A DNA stretch of 64,000 nt from Ctenosaura bakeri (GCA_948474755.1 CAOLHI010000388.1:744001-808000), one strand, 5' to 3'; numbered from the stretch's first letter, positions 42,011 to 54,711 are shown. Numbers and translations are program-made. The notes: generated by a model not told the origin, from the sequence alone.

Positions 42011-43334
42011 GATAGTGTCAGCTGGTGAAGCACTGATCTATATATATTGGTATCCTGCCCCCCCCCAATGTACATTGCAATCAGCACAGTAAAGTTTCTA
42101 AAGATATTCAGATTGTAAAATAATTATAGCCATCAAATGAGGAACAAAGGATTAAAATACTAATGCTAATCCTAATAATAGCAAAACTATGAGAACGGCT
42201 CCAGCCCTCCACAGCTAAAATTGTTGCAGCCCCTGTCACTGGCAAAGCTGTAAGCAGAAGGTTTAATAACACCACAGGAACAAGTCTCAATGCAAAAGAT
42301 GAGGTAAGTGTTATTTCACACTTCCTTCAAAGCATGCAAAAGCTGCCATGAACACACAACCACAGGCTGGCTGCCACTCTTCCACACAATACGTGTCAGA
42401 TCAAAACAGATTCTTCACGCTTTGGTCTGTCCTTTACAAGAGCAGTAGATCAAAGCGTTTTGAAGACTAAAATAACAATGAAATTTGCAGTTCCATTTTG
42501 TTTTACAATCTTCTCATCTGTCTTTCCTTCTCCTTCTCCCTCCCCCCAGTCTTTTTCTCTTTCCAGTTATATTTTCAGGAATTCAATTTCTAAAGCAGAA
42601 AATGAACCATTCACTTCTAGTAGGAGAAGCTGTGTTGTTCGGGTGCCATCTAGCCTGAGAAATGGGCACTCGATGCTGCCAGCTTCTTCTTTGCCCAAGG
42701 CTCCATCAGATGGTTAGGGAGGTGATGAGGGAGTCCAGACAGCTTTGGACTCCTGCTAGCTATTTGTCTTTCAATCCCAGCTCATTGTGAGCGAGTTGCT
42801 CTTATTTGCTCTCTTAAGTTTCAGGCTCTATGCAAAGCCCTTGCTAAAGTAGCATTTGCCAAGTATTAAGCCTGTCTCATGTAGGAAACTGATGTTTCCT
42901 CTGGAGTGATGGCTCATGTTCAATACCGACTGTGCCATTAAGTAATCCTGCCAACTGGGTACCAACCATCAGTGCAGCAAAGTGCCAAAGGGGCATGATG
43001 GAGAAAAAAGAAGCATTGCAAATCCTTCCTGATGGATTCCTTCTCTTTTGAGGGCACATTCAGAAGGAGCTAACTTCAGGGATACAGAAAGGTGCTTCAT
43101 CCAGCACTGCCAATGCCAATTTGCCAAGTACAGCCTGCCTGAGTCATTTTGTTGACTAAGGCAAAGCAACAGATATTGTGTCCCTCACCACAAAGTCCAT
43201 ACTACTCAAGGCTGATCTAGTCATTCTGGCTGGAATCTTCTTGGTATCTTGTACATGCTTAGACTCCCCAATGGAAGTGGTTGGCCATTTTTGTCTGAAG
43301 TAGAACAAGCACATTCCATTCAAGGTTGCAGAAG
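42011..43334. other. no recognisable feature
   Basis: A pyrimidine-rich tract at 42510-42570. No gene or repeat family recognised. Confidence 0.4.
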
Positions 43335-43780
43335 CAAACTGCAAGTGGGTCTGTGGTATCACTGCACATAGATATGCACTGTGCATGGGTGTGCATTGCA
43401 CATGTTTATATATTGCTCTTTGTTTGTGGATGTCCGTGTACATTTTGCTCTTCATTCAGGTGAATATCTGCTGTCTTGGTATAGTTGCACACCATTGCCA
43501 TTCAGCCCAAGGGTTATATAACACAATTAATGTGTAACTCTGCACGGGGAGATTAATGCTATGCAGCCCTAAGGCGGGATCTTAGTCTTTGTCTCCTAAG
43601 TCACCAAGCCTTAAGATCCCTCACTGTCCCAAAAATATAATGATCTTAAATTAAATAATCAACAATTTGCTGCCTTTTCATGGTACCCATCTCACTTTGC
43701 CTAATGGTAGGGCCATGCTTTATTTTGTGCTGGAAGGGAATGGCACATATTTTTTACAGGGCTTGTGACACTGGCTTGCC
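43335..43780 (+). repeat. unnamed dispersed repeat, copy 1
   Basis: TG/CA-rich sequence (GCACTGTGCATGGGTGTGCA, 43375-43394), then GCACACCATTGCCATTCAGC and, further on, CATCTCACTTTGCCTAATGG. The same blocks occur in the same order at 46345-46560 and 47150-47240. No family is recognised. Confidence 0.45.
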
Positions 43781-44018
43781 CCTTGAAGGGGAACAAATAT
43801 GTTTTTCTCTATAAACCACCTTGGTGTCTTGGCAGTTCATTATCTCTGACAAACAATGATCTTTGAATTAGGAGCTGAGCTAGCTCACCTCCTGACTGAC
43901 GTCAAAGTTAGAATCCCTCCACAGCCTTGGTGATGACACACAGCAGCTTTCCCTCTTCTGCACTGCATCTGTTCCCATAGTACCACCAGGCAATGCCTGC
44001 ATTCCTACCTGGTTTGCC

Positions 44019-44124
44019 AGGTATAATGCAAGACAAGACTTCTGTGCCTTTAACAATTGTGTAGAAGAGGGGATTTCAGAAGGTATTAAAGGTACAGGAG
44101 TCCTAGCCTGTATTTCACCTGGCA
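44019..44124. repeat. short inverted repeat, family of 60514
   Basis: CCAGGTATAATGCAAGACAA at the left and TGTATTTCACCTGG at the right are worn inverted ends. CTGTGCCTTTAACAATTGTG and GTATTAAAGGTACAGGAGTC pair. The internal words match the element at 60514-60658. Confidence 0.45.
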
Positions 44125-45654
44125 GTTCCAGTCCCAACCTCCTCCCAAACACAGATATAGAACAGGGATAGAGACCTTCAGGCACTGTGGCCAAATTCAC
44201 CTGCCTATAGTTCTAGTCTAGTCCTCTAGAAAGGTTATAGACTCTCTCTCTCTCTTCTTCATGACATCATTATTTCATCTTTCTTCTTCATGACATCACT
44301 ATTTCATCATTTCCCAGCTTTGATATGGGTTTCTCCCCATTCCAAAAGGTTGAAATGACCCTTCTAGTTATTTGGACTAAGAACAGGAAGCTTAAAATAT
44401 GCTGACACCACTTTCAGAGATGTAGCTAGAAGAAGTGCCCCAGATCTGAGAGTGGTTCTGTAGTGGATGTGTGGAGTCAGCTGTTTTTGGTCTCACCAAC
44501 GAAAGACAACATTGTTGTCTTTCTACCTACCTGAACATTGTTGTCTTTCTACCTACAAATTTCTACCTACCTGATTCAGAACATAAGCAAGTCCAGGTAG
44601 ATATGAGTGAGATTTTCATTTTTCATGAGAAGTTATTGACTCATTTCTTCATATTCTGTGGGGAAAGAAACTGTGACTTTGAAATTTGGTGCATAGGAGA
44701 AATCAAAATTGACAGATTCATCCATCTTGGCTCAGATTTAACTCTGACAAATCCAGATTTGAATGGCTATAGATTAAATCATGTTTGCTTTGGTTAGGGC
44801 TATTGTTTTTCTTGTGAGGCTTCTTATCATTTGGGTCATCTCCATGCAGTGAATTTGGCCACTGCAGGAGGGTGAAAATTTTGTTTCAGTTCAGAATGCA
44901 TAAGAATTTAGCAAAGTTCACACATTTCTTCATGTTTGGGACAGAATGAAGTTGGGAATAAATCCATTTGTTAGCCTCTAAAAGAGTAGAGACTGGCGCC
45001 TTTCCGCACTACATAATTGTAGCACTGCTGTGAGTGGGTCGAAATCTAGTACCCACTGAGCAGGTTGAAATCTCATACCCACCGTATCCGAATGGGTTGG
45101 ACATGGAGCTGGACTGAGCTCTGAAACCAGGTAGGAAGTGAGGCAGCAACACAGAATGCAAAGTATGCAATACAATAAAACAAACAAAAGAATTTCTTTG
45201 GTCAAAAGATCCTGCTGATAATCAGAACTACATTCAGTCCAACCTACTAGCAGTAGTGATCCAGAAGGATAACTTTATTCTTCAGGCTTCACATTTTTAT
45301 ATTATTTTCTTGATTAGGAAAGCAGAATAAAGCAAACTTCAGAAAATTAGTATTTTACTTAAGACTGACTACTTGTTATTTCTTATCTAACTCTTCCATC
45401 AGCTGTATGGAAGAACAGAGCAGTGTGTAACTATCTGTAACTATCATAATGTTCACAAACAAGTCTATCACTGATGTAACAAATGTACTCCTGATTTCAG
45501 CAATAATAGTTTCATACAGGAGTTAACAAAACAGAGGTTATTCATATAATTAGTCAATAGAAGCAGTTAATCAATATTCTTGTTAATCATACTAATGAGA
45601 GGGCAATTGAGAATCTTCTAACATTGCTCATTTATATTTTAAGCCAACATGCAA
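44125..45654. other. unassigned, with small tandem duplications
   Basis: A 29-bp unit is duplicated at about 44254-44308 (CTTCTTCATGACATCA). ACATTGTTGTCTTTCTACCT is repeated at 44509 and 44535. A D-like MITE end (GCGCCTTTCCGCACTACATA) at 44996-45035 is followed by two copies of a GGGTCGAAATCTAGTACCCA-like unit. No gene. Confidence 0.5.
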
Positions 45655-45831
45655 CTCCACTTTCAACTGCCATGGCTTCTTCCTTCCAAGTTTGTACTTT
45701 GGGGAGGCAATAGAGCTCTCTGGCTGAGAATTCTACCCCTCTCTAAACTTCAAAGCTCAGGATTCCATAGGGTGGAATCATAGCAGTTAAAGTGGAATCA
45801 TAGCCCTATAGCTGCGCAGTGTGAAAGGGCC
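45655..45831. mobile_element. palindromic MITE, family D-like
   Basis: CAACTCCACTTTCAACTGCC pairs with AGCAGTTAAAGTGGAATC; CTCTCTGGCTGAGAATTC and CAGGATTCCATAGGG are D-type blocks; the right end GCGCAGTGTGAAAGGGCCC is a typical terminus. The left terminus is lost. Confidence 0.6.
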
Positions 45832-46344
45832 CCCGCTGGTCAACAGGACCTTGGTAAGTCAACACTCACATACGTTGCATAGATTCACCTGCCTGGGGCA
45901 AGTTGCTGCTGATAACCTGTCTCTCCTGGTACCAACTGTCATGGGCCAGACAAAATGAGAAGAAGAACAGCTAGCCACACTGATCAAACCTGGGCCCCAA
46001 TAGTTACTGATTTTAATGTCACCCTTCTCCCTGCTCATTTTTCCCTCTTTGTGGATACATACTTAAACTGTAAACCTGAAAACTGACTGCCAAATTATTT
46101 ATAGGCTGCTCTGGAACTCATTTCATTAAAGAGTGGGGCAGAAATGTTATACAGAAATAGTCTGTTGACTTGGGGACAAGACTTATTTTGGAACTTTAGC
46201 CTTAAAAAAAGGAATGCTTAGAAAGGGTTTAAATAAAAGTAATGAAAGAAAGAATGACCCAGAAATCCATGGTGCATGATTAAATTCCCTTAGGAAAGAG
46301 ACTGGACATTTTTGCCCAATGCTGGTCAGCCATATTCAGTCCCA
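45832..46344. other. no recognisable feature
   Basis: No gene or repeat recognised. Confidence 0.4.
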
Positions 46345-47240
46345 GGTTCTGCATGTGGTACCATTGCTCATGGAAACATATTGTGCATTGTGCAACACAG
46401 TGCATGGGTGGGCATACACAATGCACATGATTGCACAGGTTTGCATATGTGCACACACAGTGGATATACATGCACATGTACAGTTGGTTGCCTATTTGGT
46501 TGTGCAATGTTGCAATTCATCCCACCTGCAGTATAACCTAATAAATACAAAGGTATCCTTGGTGACTGTTTTATAAAGATGACTAAAGTTGACAGGTGTT
46601 CCTTATTATAGGTGATATTCTTTATTTAAGGGCCAGAAAGCTTGTCCCTTATAGAGATGGCAGGTGTCTCTTGTTGTAAGGAATGACCCTTTCATTTGAG
46701 CTTGTTCCTTATAGGACTGTCACTTATTAGAAGAGATGTCTTCTGTTTGTAGGTTGGAAAGCTTTTCCTTTTACACTGAACAAGATAACAAAAATTCCCA
46801 TATTTTTGAGTATGAACCCTTCATAAAGACAGAAGCAGGTACACCATGTTATTTATGAATGTGAGCAGTATGTTAATTTTGCTGAGAAATTATGTGGAAT
46901 ATTTTCATTTGATATTTAGGAGCACACAAACTTATTAATAGCTAGCTCCTAATTGTCAAGCCTGCATCTCATGAATTTCAACCGTCCCTTTTTGCTGTTT
47001 TGAAAACCTGACAATACTAGAGGAGGTGAAGACATGTTGCTGCCTGTGACAGGACAGCAAACACTCACTCATTTCAATCAAGAGGCATAGAAGTACCAAA
47101 AGTTGGCTGACTCAAATGCCACACGTGTCTCTCCCAGGGATTCAAATAAAGAATACTGAACTAGCTAGAATTTTTGGCTTTTTCATGACACCCCAGATCA
47201 CTTTGCCTAATGGTAGAGCCAGCCCTGATAGTTTCAGTAT
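46345..47240 (+). repeat. unnamed dispersed repeat, copy 2, interrupted
   Basis: 46345-46560 matches 43335-43545 (GTGCATGGGTGGGCATACAC, TGTTGCAATTCATCCC) and 47150-47240 matches 43665-43725 (TCACTTTGCCTAATGGTAG). The ~590 bp between includes a degenerate tandem structure at 46590-46780 with recurring AAAGCTTGTCCCTTATAG-like units. Confidence 0.4.
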
Positions 47241-47859
47241 GCGAAGTTTTCCTTTCCTCTTTCCACAGATGCTTCACAGCTACTCATTTAATAATGGGAA
47301 ATTCCAGGACATGTACACCATCTTGGCAAATGGCAATTAGTAACTAGAATATTGCATACATGAATTCATATGCAATATTAATACTATTACTAATATTAAT
47401 ATTACTAATAGCATTTATCTTCTTCTTCTTCTCCTCTTCCTCCTCCTCCTCTCCCCCCTTATTAACATACCACCTGTTCTCTGAAAAGCATGACAGCATA
47501 ACATTTTTTGTCTCATTGTGTTGCGGAAGAGAGTTCTTCTGTTTCATGAGGGGCAGTGACTTTGTTTCTCCTCTTCATTTTCCCTCTGCAGCAAAGTAGG
47601 TGGAACTACTGTCATGTTTTGTGAACCAGAGAGAGAGAGAGAGAGAGAGGGAGGGAGAGATGGTGATAACGTCTCAGTGCCTGAAGCAGAAAATCCAAAA
47701 AGGTATAAAAGTAAAATATTAAATGAAACAATTTATAATTCATTGTCCTTTAATGGTATCCAAAAGTCCACCTCCCGAGACCACCTGCCTAGCCTTTCTA
47801 GATGTAAGAACGAAAAAGATTTGTTATGACAAGCTTCTGTGTGTCTGAGAATGCGGGTT
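47241..47859. other. unassigned, with (TTC)n and (GA)n
   Basis: A pyrimidine-rich (TTC/TCC)n tract at 47416-47458 and a (GA)n/(GGGA)n tract at 47627-47660. No gene. Confidence 0.5.
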
Positions 47860-48400
47860 AATAAGGTATTAATGTCATACAATTAAGCAAAACATTTTTT
47901 AAAAAAAGACTAACAAGGAGGGAGGATTGATGTTATTGTTTGGGACAGAAATTATTTCCCTCCAGAAGAAGAAATCAGTTGTAATTATTTCTCTTTCTGG
48001 AGAACCTGTACAGTTTACACTCCGGGTCAAATTTATTAATGGAATGAAGCACCAGTATATTTTCTTTAGATTAAACAAAGGGCAAAGCAAGTGACAGGCT
48101 CCATGCACTGCTAATCATGCTCTATGCTTGACACTTCAAGAGTTAATGAGGGACAAGCTAAACCTCCATGATCTCTTTGTTTCCTTCACCCTCCCAATCA
48201 CAATTGGAGCGGTGGTAATCCAAATACTCTGTGGGAGTCATTTATTTCTTTCCCCGTCTTTCTCCAGTCTCACCAGGGCAGAGCTTTTGACACATTCTCA
48301 CAATGAGTTCCGGCATTACCTGTAATTTTATACACAACAGAAATAAAAGGCCCAACAGGAAGAAGGCTTCCTTTCTTTAATGACTTCTGTGAAAAACATC
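47860..48400. other. repeat-free stretch, candidate conserved noncoding DNA
   Basis: No transposon remnant. AT-rich sequence with many TAAT/ATTA cores (for example GGTTAATAAGGTATTAATG, GCTAATCATGC, GAGTTAATGAGG) and CCCAATCACAATTGGAGC. This texture is typical of vertebrate developmental enhancers, but conservation cannot be tested here. Confidence 0.35.
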
Positions 48401-49660
48401 AAAAAAGGTACGCACCTGCTTATTTGGGTCATAATATAATATGGACTGCCAATGGAATTTGCTTCCCCTCCTCCCCCAAGTTCTAGAAATAAAACCAATT
48501 AAAAAAAACTTTTATGAAGAACGGCGACCGACGGTTTCTAGGTCAGGGACATGATGAAGTCACTCTTGGCTTTATCTTCTGGCTTTATAGGAACTATCTA
48601 AGGTGCTGAAGTCAGTCTCCAAAATAGGCTCAGCACCTTGGACAGTACCTTAGCAGCCTGAAATGATCATAATGCACCCTCTGGAATCTGGGGAATCTTG
48701 ATGTAGAGGAGTCAAACCTTAAAAGGTCTCTTGGCTTCAGATATGTCAGGTTGGCATTGCTTTCACTGCCATGCTTTTAAGTAGTTGCCTTGCTTTGATG
48801 CTTAAACAGGTTTAAATCAGCTTTGCTGTGCTGTGAGGGGATGATGGGATTGGCTAGGAAACTGTGTGCTGGGAATGAAAACATGCTGCTGTAATGAGCT
48901 ATGGTAAGGGTACAGGTACAGGAAGACAATCTTGACTATAAGATCTAAATGTTGGCAAGCTGTATGGAAATTTGGGAGGGAGACAGAAGCCCCCAGGAAA
49001 GGAGTTGCTATGATTAGCTATCAAATAGAATGCTAACGTATGCCAACTTGAAATGTTATGTTCTATAAGGTGCTGAAAATTCAATGCTTCTTTAGTCCTG
49101 GCAGTTGCCAAGATATACAGCTGCTTTCTTTGGTGTTCCTGAATAAAGCTTTTGAAACCTCTAAGCCTGTTACTGGGACATGAAGCAATCCTGTACATCA
49201 CAAGATAACAACTTCCTCACTGATTCTGAGTCATAATGGTGAATACAGATGATGAGGAAATACAGGAAGATGGGTACCTACCTCAGCTAGAATTGGTGGA
49301 CAATAGAGAAGATGTTGCCATCCTTTGCAGGACATTGGTAGGAAGGGAAACAGTGAAGGAAGAGTCAATGCCTCTTGCAGAAGCTTAATTGAGAAATACT
49401 GAGCAGCTAAGGCCCTGGCATAGCAAGGCGAGTCAGCTACAAATCTCCCAGCAACTGTGGAGAGTACTTGTTGTTTGCAATGGTTCTTTGTAGCAGGCTT
49501 CTAATATTTGAGCTTGTGGATTTATTTTGGAGCCTTGATTTCTGAACTGGCTTAAGTTTTACATCTTCTTTTGCCCCTTCCCTTTTCTCTCTCTCTCTCT
49601 CTCTCTTTTTTTCTTTTGTTATTGTGACTACTGCCTTCTCATAAAAGATTAGCTGAGACA
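48401..49660. other. no recognisable feature
   Basis: A (TC)n run at 49588-49607. No gene; short open frames without domains. Confidence 0.4.
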
Positions 49661-49995
49661 TTGTTGTTGTTGTATGCCTTCAAGTCATTTCCAACTTATG
49701 GGAACCCTAAGGCAAACCTATCATGGGGTTTTCTGATGCTGAGCGTATGTGACACACTCAGGGTCACCCAGTGGGTTTCCATTGCTGAGCAGGGAACTGA
49801 ACCCTCGTTCCTGGGGTTGTAATCCAACAGTCAAACTGCTACACCACTGGTGTCCAACCTTTGGTCCTCCGGGTGTTTTGGACTTCAACTCCCAGAATTC
49901 CTGACCATTAACCAAGTAGCTAGGTTTTCTGGGAGCTGAAGTCCCAAACACCTGGAGGACCAAAGGTTGGACACCTCTGCACTACACCATGCTGA
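49661..49995 (-). mobile_element. Sauria-type SINE, split by a hAT MITE
   Basis: Minus-strand SINE: TTGTTGTTGTATGCCTTCAA (tail complement) at 49663, GGGTCACCCAGTGGGTTTCC, GGAACTGAACCCTCGTTCC (B-box complement), then CAAACTGCTACACCA (A box). The final head segment CACTACACCATGCTGAC follows after the 135-bp insertion at 49845-49979. Confidence 0.85.
49845..49979. mobile_element. 135-bp hAT-like foldback MITE in SINE
   Basis: CACTGGTGTCCAACCTTTGG and CCAAAGGTTGGACACCTCTG are inverted ends; GTCCTCCGGGTGTTTTGGAC pairs with GTCCCAAACACCTGGAGGAC. The flanks TGCTACAC and CACTACAC agree at 6 of 8, as expected for an aged 8-bp duplication. Similar to 34040-34176. Confidence 0.8.
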
Positions 49996-51029
49996 CATTG
50001 CTATGGTGACTCCTTTCAGCTTCAGTGAATGCTTTTGATTACTTGTGTATAACCCAGACTGGCTTGACTCACCTGTAACAGCTTCCCCTATTAAAGTCTG
50101 TCTCTCCTGGCACTTGCTGTGTCTAGGCTTTGGACATGCACCCTGGCATAAAAACTAATGGTGGCAACCTCATGAAGAATTATTGCTGGAAGCTGATAGA
50201 AGCAGTTGCAAGAGATACAAACATACCATTCAAATGCAGAAGTTTTCCATTTAATTTTAAATGACAAGTTTGCTACCTAATGATCCTCAGAACAGAGTAA
50301 ACTGCCTTATGCATACACACTTCATGGATCCATTCTCCAATTTCATTAGCTGTGTTGAAATTGTTACAAGATCCCATCTTAGTCGCAAGTTTCCCCCCTA
50401 ATTAATCTTGCCTGGCTATGAAGAAAGGTGGTAATCTGATAGGAAAGAACAGCTTCCTCTAATAAAAGGCCTACATTCGCAAATTAGATGTTTGTAGGGT
50501 TCAACTGTAGGGATGGAGTACTTGTGCTGCTGCATGCCCCTGCATTTCACATAGAACTTTGGAAACGAGCCTCATCCCCAATATCCCTGAATTGAGCAAG
50601 GAGTTTCAGAGGGAGAATTGACGTATCCATTCTCATCCAGTGGTTCCTACATAGGTTTCCCTTTGCAGGTGATGACACTCATTGGGATCCTGGGAGTAAA
50701 ATGAGCAGTGTGTGTGGCATGACAAGTGGGGCCACAAAAATAGCTGCACGTCCCTTTTCCATGCACAGCTGTACACCTCCCATGCTTTGATATGCTTTAA
50801 TTGGCATACATAAAAATTATATTATAATTTAGATTATAAAATATATCGTGATTATACCCTGATATGGCTGGACAGCCTTGTTGGATAAGAGAAAAACTGG
50901 CCAAACACACATACTATCTAAAGTCAAGAAGAACCCCCCTAATCATAGCCATGTCATAGTCAGGAAATCACTAGGAAACTCTGGAGGCAATAGGCTGCTG
51001 CCTTAATTTTTTCTTAAACAATAGTGATT
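49996..51029. other. no recognisable feature
   Basis: No gene or repeat family recognised. Confidence 0.4.
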
Positions 51030-51711
51030 GGGAGATCCCCACCAACCTGCTGATTGTCTCAAGTCCTCTTCCCTTCATTCTACAACCTATCTCATTATCC
51101 TCAAACCCATCCACAAACACTGAGCTGTTGAATGACCATTAGCTCCTTTGTCACCTAATGCTAAAATCATCAACTCATTCCAGACTGTATTGTCCACTCT
51201 GTGAACCCCATTGTTTACCTGGCCAGAGCCATTCAAACTCATGCCCTCCAGGTAGAAATGGTGAATAAAATCCCTCAGCTTTGATCAACTAGCTGGCGGT
51301 ACACCGATTGCTGGTAGCCACTCTACCACTCTGATTCCTGATTGTGTACTGTCCTTAAACTCAAGTCTAAGTCACATTGCTGCTTCTTCGCTGCTCTTCT
51401 ATATTGGTAATTATCACCCACTCCCAGAAATCTCTGTATCAACCTTTCCTCCCTTACCTTCAGTTAATCATGCATGAATGCATGACTGTTTGAATCTTGT
51501 CTGTGAGCGATTGAACTTCCCTCAATAAAATACATTTTTGTTTATGTTTTGAATTTCTAGCTTGTTCTGCCCTGCAAGAGACCCCATATACATTGGTATC
51601 AAAGATCTCATTAGGTTATCCCCCTCTTACAAGCCTCCTAATTTCCCACCTTTGAATGGAGGTACTGGCACTGCAGGTGGACCCCTGAGTCACCCATGCT
51701 TTGGGCTAACA
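51030..51711 (+). mobile_element. LTR family 1, 5'-truncated, sense orientation
   Basis: The complement of LTR 16449-17406 matches block by block: CTGATTGTCTCAAGTCCTCT, CCCATTGTTTACCTGGCCAG, CTCATGCCCTCCAGGTAGAA, GAATAAAATCCCTC (TATA region), GGTAATTATCACCC, CCTCAATAAAATACATTTTT (poly-A signal) and GTGGACCCCTGAGTCACCCA, ending GGGCTAACA. The 5' end is unclear. About 680 bp; no internal region attached. Confidence 0.72.
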
Positions 51712-53330
51712 TTAGCCCCTTTCCCATGTGCTAGAGCTAATTAACATTTGCATGGAAGTTGTCTGCAGAGTCCTAAAGCCTTTGTAGAAAACTATTCTAC
51801 TTGCCTTCTGCCACTGTGGATAGAGAAATGTTACACTATTATATACAGAAGAAGGGCTCTAGTGGCACAATCCATGAACGGATTAACAACTGACCTCTGA
51901 AATTCAGACCTTGGAGGAGTGATGCAGCCTAAAATATGTAAGAAACAACATTTGCAGATTGGCCCCTGCTTTCTGTCCTGTAGCTGAGAACTGATTTGCA
52001 TGATGCACTGTGTATACCCCCCTCCCCAATAAACTTTCTTTCCAAAGACCAGAATTATCCCTCTCTCTCTGCTTGTGGATTGCCTTTGTCCTGTGCAACC
52101 TGTGTAATATCATTTGTAGAATCCCAATCAGCCTGCTGGCTCTCTTTATCTTCTCTTTCTTACAGCCATCAATAGCCAAGCTGTGCCGTTTGGTAAGCAG
52201 AACATATTGTAGGGAGGCACTGATAAGTACATCAAAGATCATAGACCAACTATGCACAAACACATTTTCCCCACCCCCCCACCCTGCCTTCTGCCCACCC
52301 CAATTCTCTAACAATTCAATTCTCTCAGGTCCAGATGCAGGCACTATGCAGATTTTATAACTAGCCTTTATTTGTTATTTTTAAATAATAATAAATCAAG
52401 TCTCAGATGTTACAGAAACTGCTTTCACGAGTGACATTAGAAAGCATTTCTTGTCATTCCCATTGTTTCACCTGGATTGTGAATAATTTTTTTTAAAAAA
52501 AGAGTTATATAATATGGCAAGGAAAAAAGTAATTAATTCAAATTGGAGTCTCTAGGAATGTGTCTCATTCTATTTGCTGGTTATTGCTCCTTTTTGTTCT
52601 TGTAGCAGTGAGCAAATGTGAACCTCAAGATAAGAACTGTTGTATTAATTTGTTCTCTTATTCATGCAGAACCATCATTATACTTGCCACCTTGCAGAGT
52701 TACCTAGACAAAAAGAGATCTGTCCTCTGTCTCAGAGGAACTTGAAAACTAAACAGATCTGGGGAAAACAAGAGACAGGGGAGAAAGAAATGCAAGGGGG
52801 AAAGGGATGAATGTTATATATTGTCTGATCTTTCTATTTACAAGCATTGTTACAAGTATCTATTTTTCAAAGGTGAGGTAGGGTATCATTTTTAATATAC
52901 ATAATTAAAAGCATGGTTATGCTCACAGATGTAGTTACCCACATTTGAAACTCTGTGTTTCAGTTAGTAATACTGCAATCTATACTCACTTGAGAGTGTT
53001 TCAAATTGAATGTAATGCAATGTATGTGTCTATTCTTGTACCATAAGCAGAAGAACAACAGGAAGGAAAAATAGAATTGAGGAGGCAACCATGTTGACTA
53101 AAGCTGCCAGTTCAAGACCATCCCAGGCCTTAAGATTTCCAGACCAAAACTAAGACTTACGAGAGGTCCTTGGTGATGCAATTAAGTGCTTGCATTAAGT
53201 ATCAACCACAGTTGCTCACAGTTTCTCATTCCAACGCATGTCTGCACATGCAGATGCACATCATATTTTCCTGTTTGCAAATTAAAACAGAATCTTAGGT
53301 TAAAGGGGCTGTTCCCAGAAGGGATAAGGA
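51712..53330. other. no recognisable feature
   Basis: CCCCAATAAACTTTCTTTCC near 52023 looks like a poly-A signal in an LTR-like context, but no ends or second copy support that. No gene. Confidence 0.35.
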
Positions 53331-54175
53331 ACATCTAGTCAAGCTGGTTTGTTTCTAGCCAGAAGGTGAATGCAGAGGAGAAGGGAAGGCTGTCATAATT
53401 CACCCCTTGGAGGACTCAGACAACAAGGAGGCAGATTACCAAGAAGCTGCAGATTACCAAGAAGCTGCAGCTTCCTCTGAGGAGATGGGGGCTGAGGCAG
53501 TAGAGAATCCTGTTCCACAGCAGATCATGGAAGAGGTTACAGATGCTGACAAGCCCAGCACTGGTTTAAATAACAAAGGCTAATCTCATTATACTAATGT
53601 GACACCTGTGGCATTGAAGGAGCTGGTTATAAATATCATGGCAGTTTCTACCCAGTCTTAGTGCTGACAACTGTCTTATCAAGTTGCCTGTCAGTATTAT
53701 CTCCTGTTCTTGTTTTGTCTTGACCTTGGACTGACTATGTTTTGGACTATTCTGGTTACTCTTTGCTGGCTTATGTACCTGGACTTCTGATCTTTCAATA
53801 CAACTCTTGGACTGGCTAAAGACCACCCTGGTGTTTCTTCCTGCATATTGCTCAGATAACCTATGACCTATCTGGACTTGACTGACTACTCAGCCACTCC
53901 TAAACCCATCCTGCAGCTGTGGGCACTTGTTGACTTGCATTCAGGACAAGGGTAAGCCCTAGGTGAGATAATGACTGAGAGGGAAGTGACTTCCATGCCA
54001 CCAGATCCTCTGAAGATGCCAGCCACAGATGTAGGCAAAACATCAGGAGAAAATGCTAATAGACCACGGCCTCAAAGCCCAGAAAACCCACAACAACCTA
54101 TGGATTCCAGCCGTGAAAGCCTTCAACTTTACTTCTTAGACTACTGTTCAAACTACTGCACACACTATCTCTGAC
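53331..54175 (+). repeat. probable retroelement-derived repeat, unclassified
   Basis: TTGGACTGACTATGTTTTGG, ACCTGGACTTCTGATC and similar 'ttggactg' phrases (53690-53890) are frequent in reptile retroelement ends. The segment 53998-54130 (CCTCTGAAGATGCCAGCCAC, AAACATCAGGAGAAAATGCT, GATTCCAGCCGTGAAAGCCT) is a dispersed amniote repeat I recall without a secure class. An exact 18-bp tandem duplication GCAGATTACCAAGAAGCT is at 53431-53466. Confidence 0.4.
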
Positions 54176-54584
54176 ACAATCTCATTGAGATTTTTTTAAG
54201 TAATAGATTTCTAATTCAATTCACACATTGCAAAGAAGAAGAAGCCAATCAATCTTGAATTTACCCAATTTTGAATTTACCCAATGTGATACGTCAGTTT
54301 GCAAAAAGGATTCTTTCCCATGTCCACTTTACATCTCTATACTTCTAAAATATCTTAAATACATACTTTTATACTTTTAAAAATATAAAGTATCAGGGGC
54401 TGGTTCAGATAAACAAAGCTGGCTGGGCTTCTTCATTCCATGATATAAGATCTCTACATCTCTCATTAGCTTAGACACCAATCTGAGTGAGGATGGTCTC
54501 TACTTCCTGCATTAAATACAAACAGAGCTCATTGGCAATCATTCTTTCAACCCGCTGCCGAAACTTCTGCTCTGCAATGCTGGA

Positions 54585-54711
54585 TACAGCTACAGATGGC
54601 CATCTAGGCTTTGCTTAAATATCTTCAGCGGAACAGAAGCCACCACCTCCTGAGAAAAATATGTCCTACTGCTGAATGGCTCTGACTGTTGGTATGTTTC
54701 TCCTACATTGT
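54585..54711 (-). mobile_element. CR1 LINE fragment, old
   Basis: CAGATGGCCATCTAGGCTTT, CAGAAGCCACCACCTCC and GGCTCTGACTGTTGG follow the antisense CR1 3' region. About 125 bp, strongly diverged, no terminus. Confidence 0.6.

Noticed and set aside
52010..52360. LTR-like poly-A signal context near 52023
   Set aside because: AATAAA in a pyrimidine-rich setting alone is weak; no inverted ends, duplication or second copy was found.
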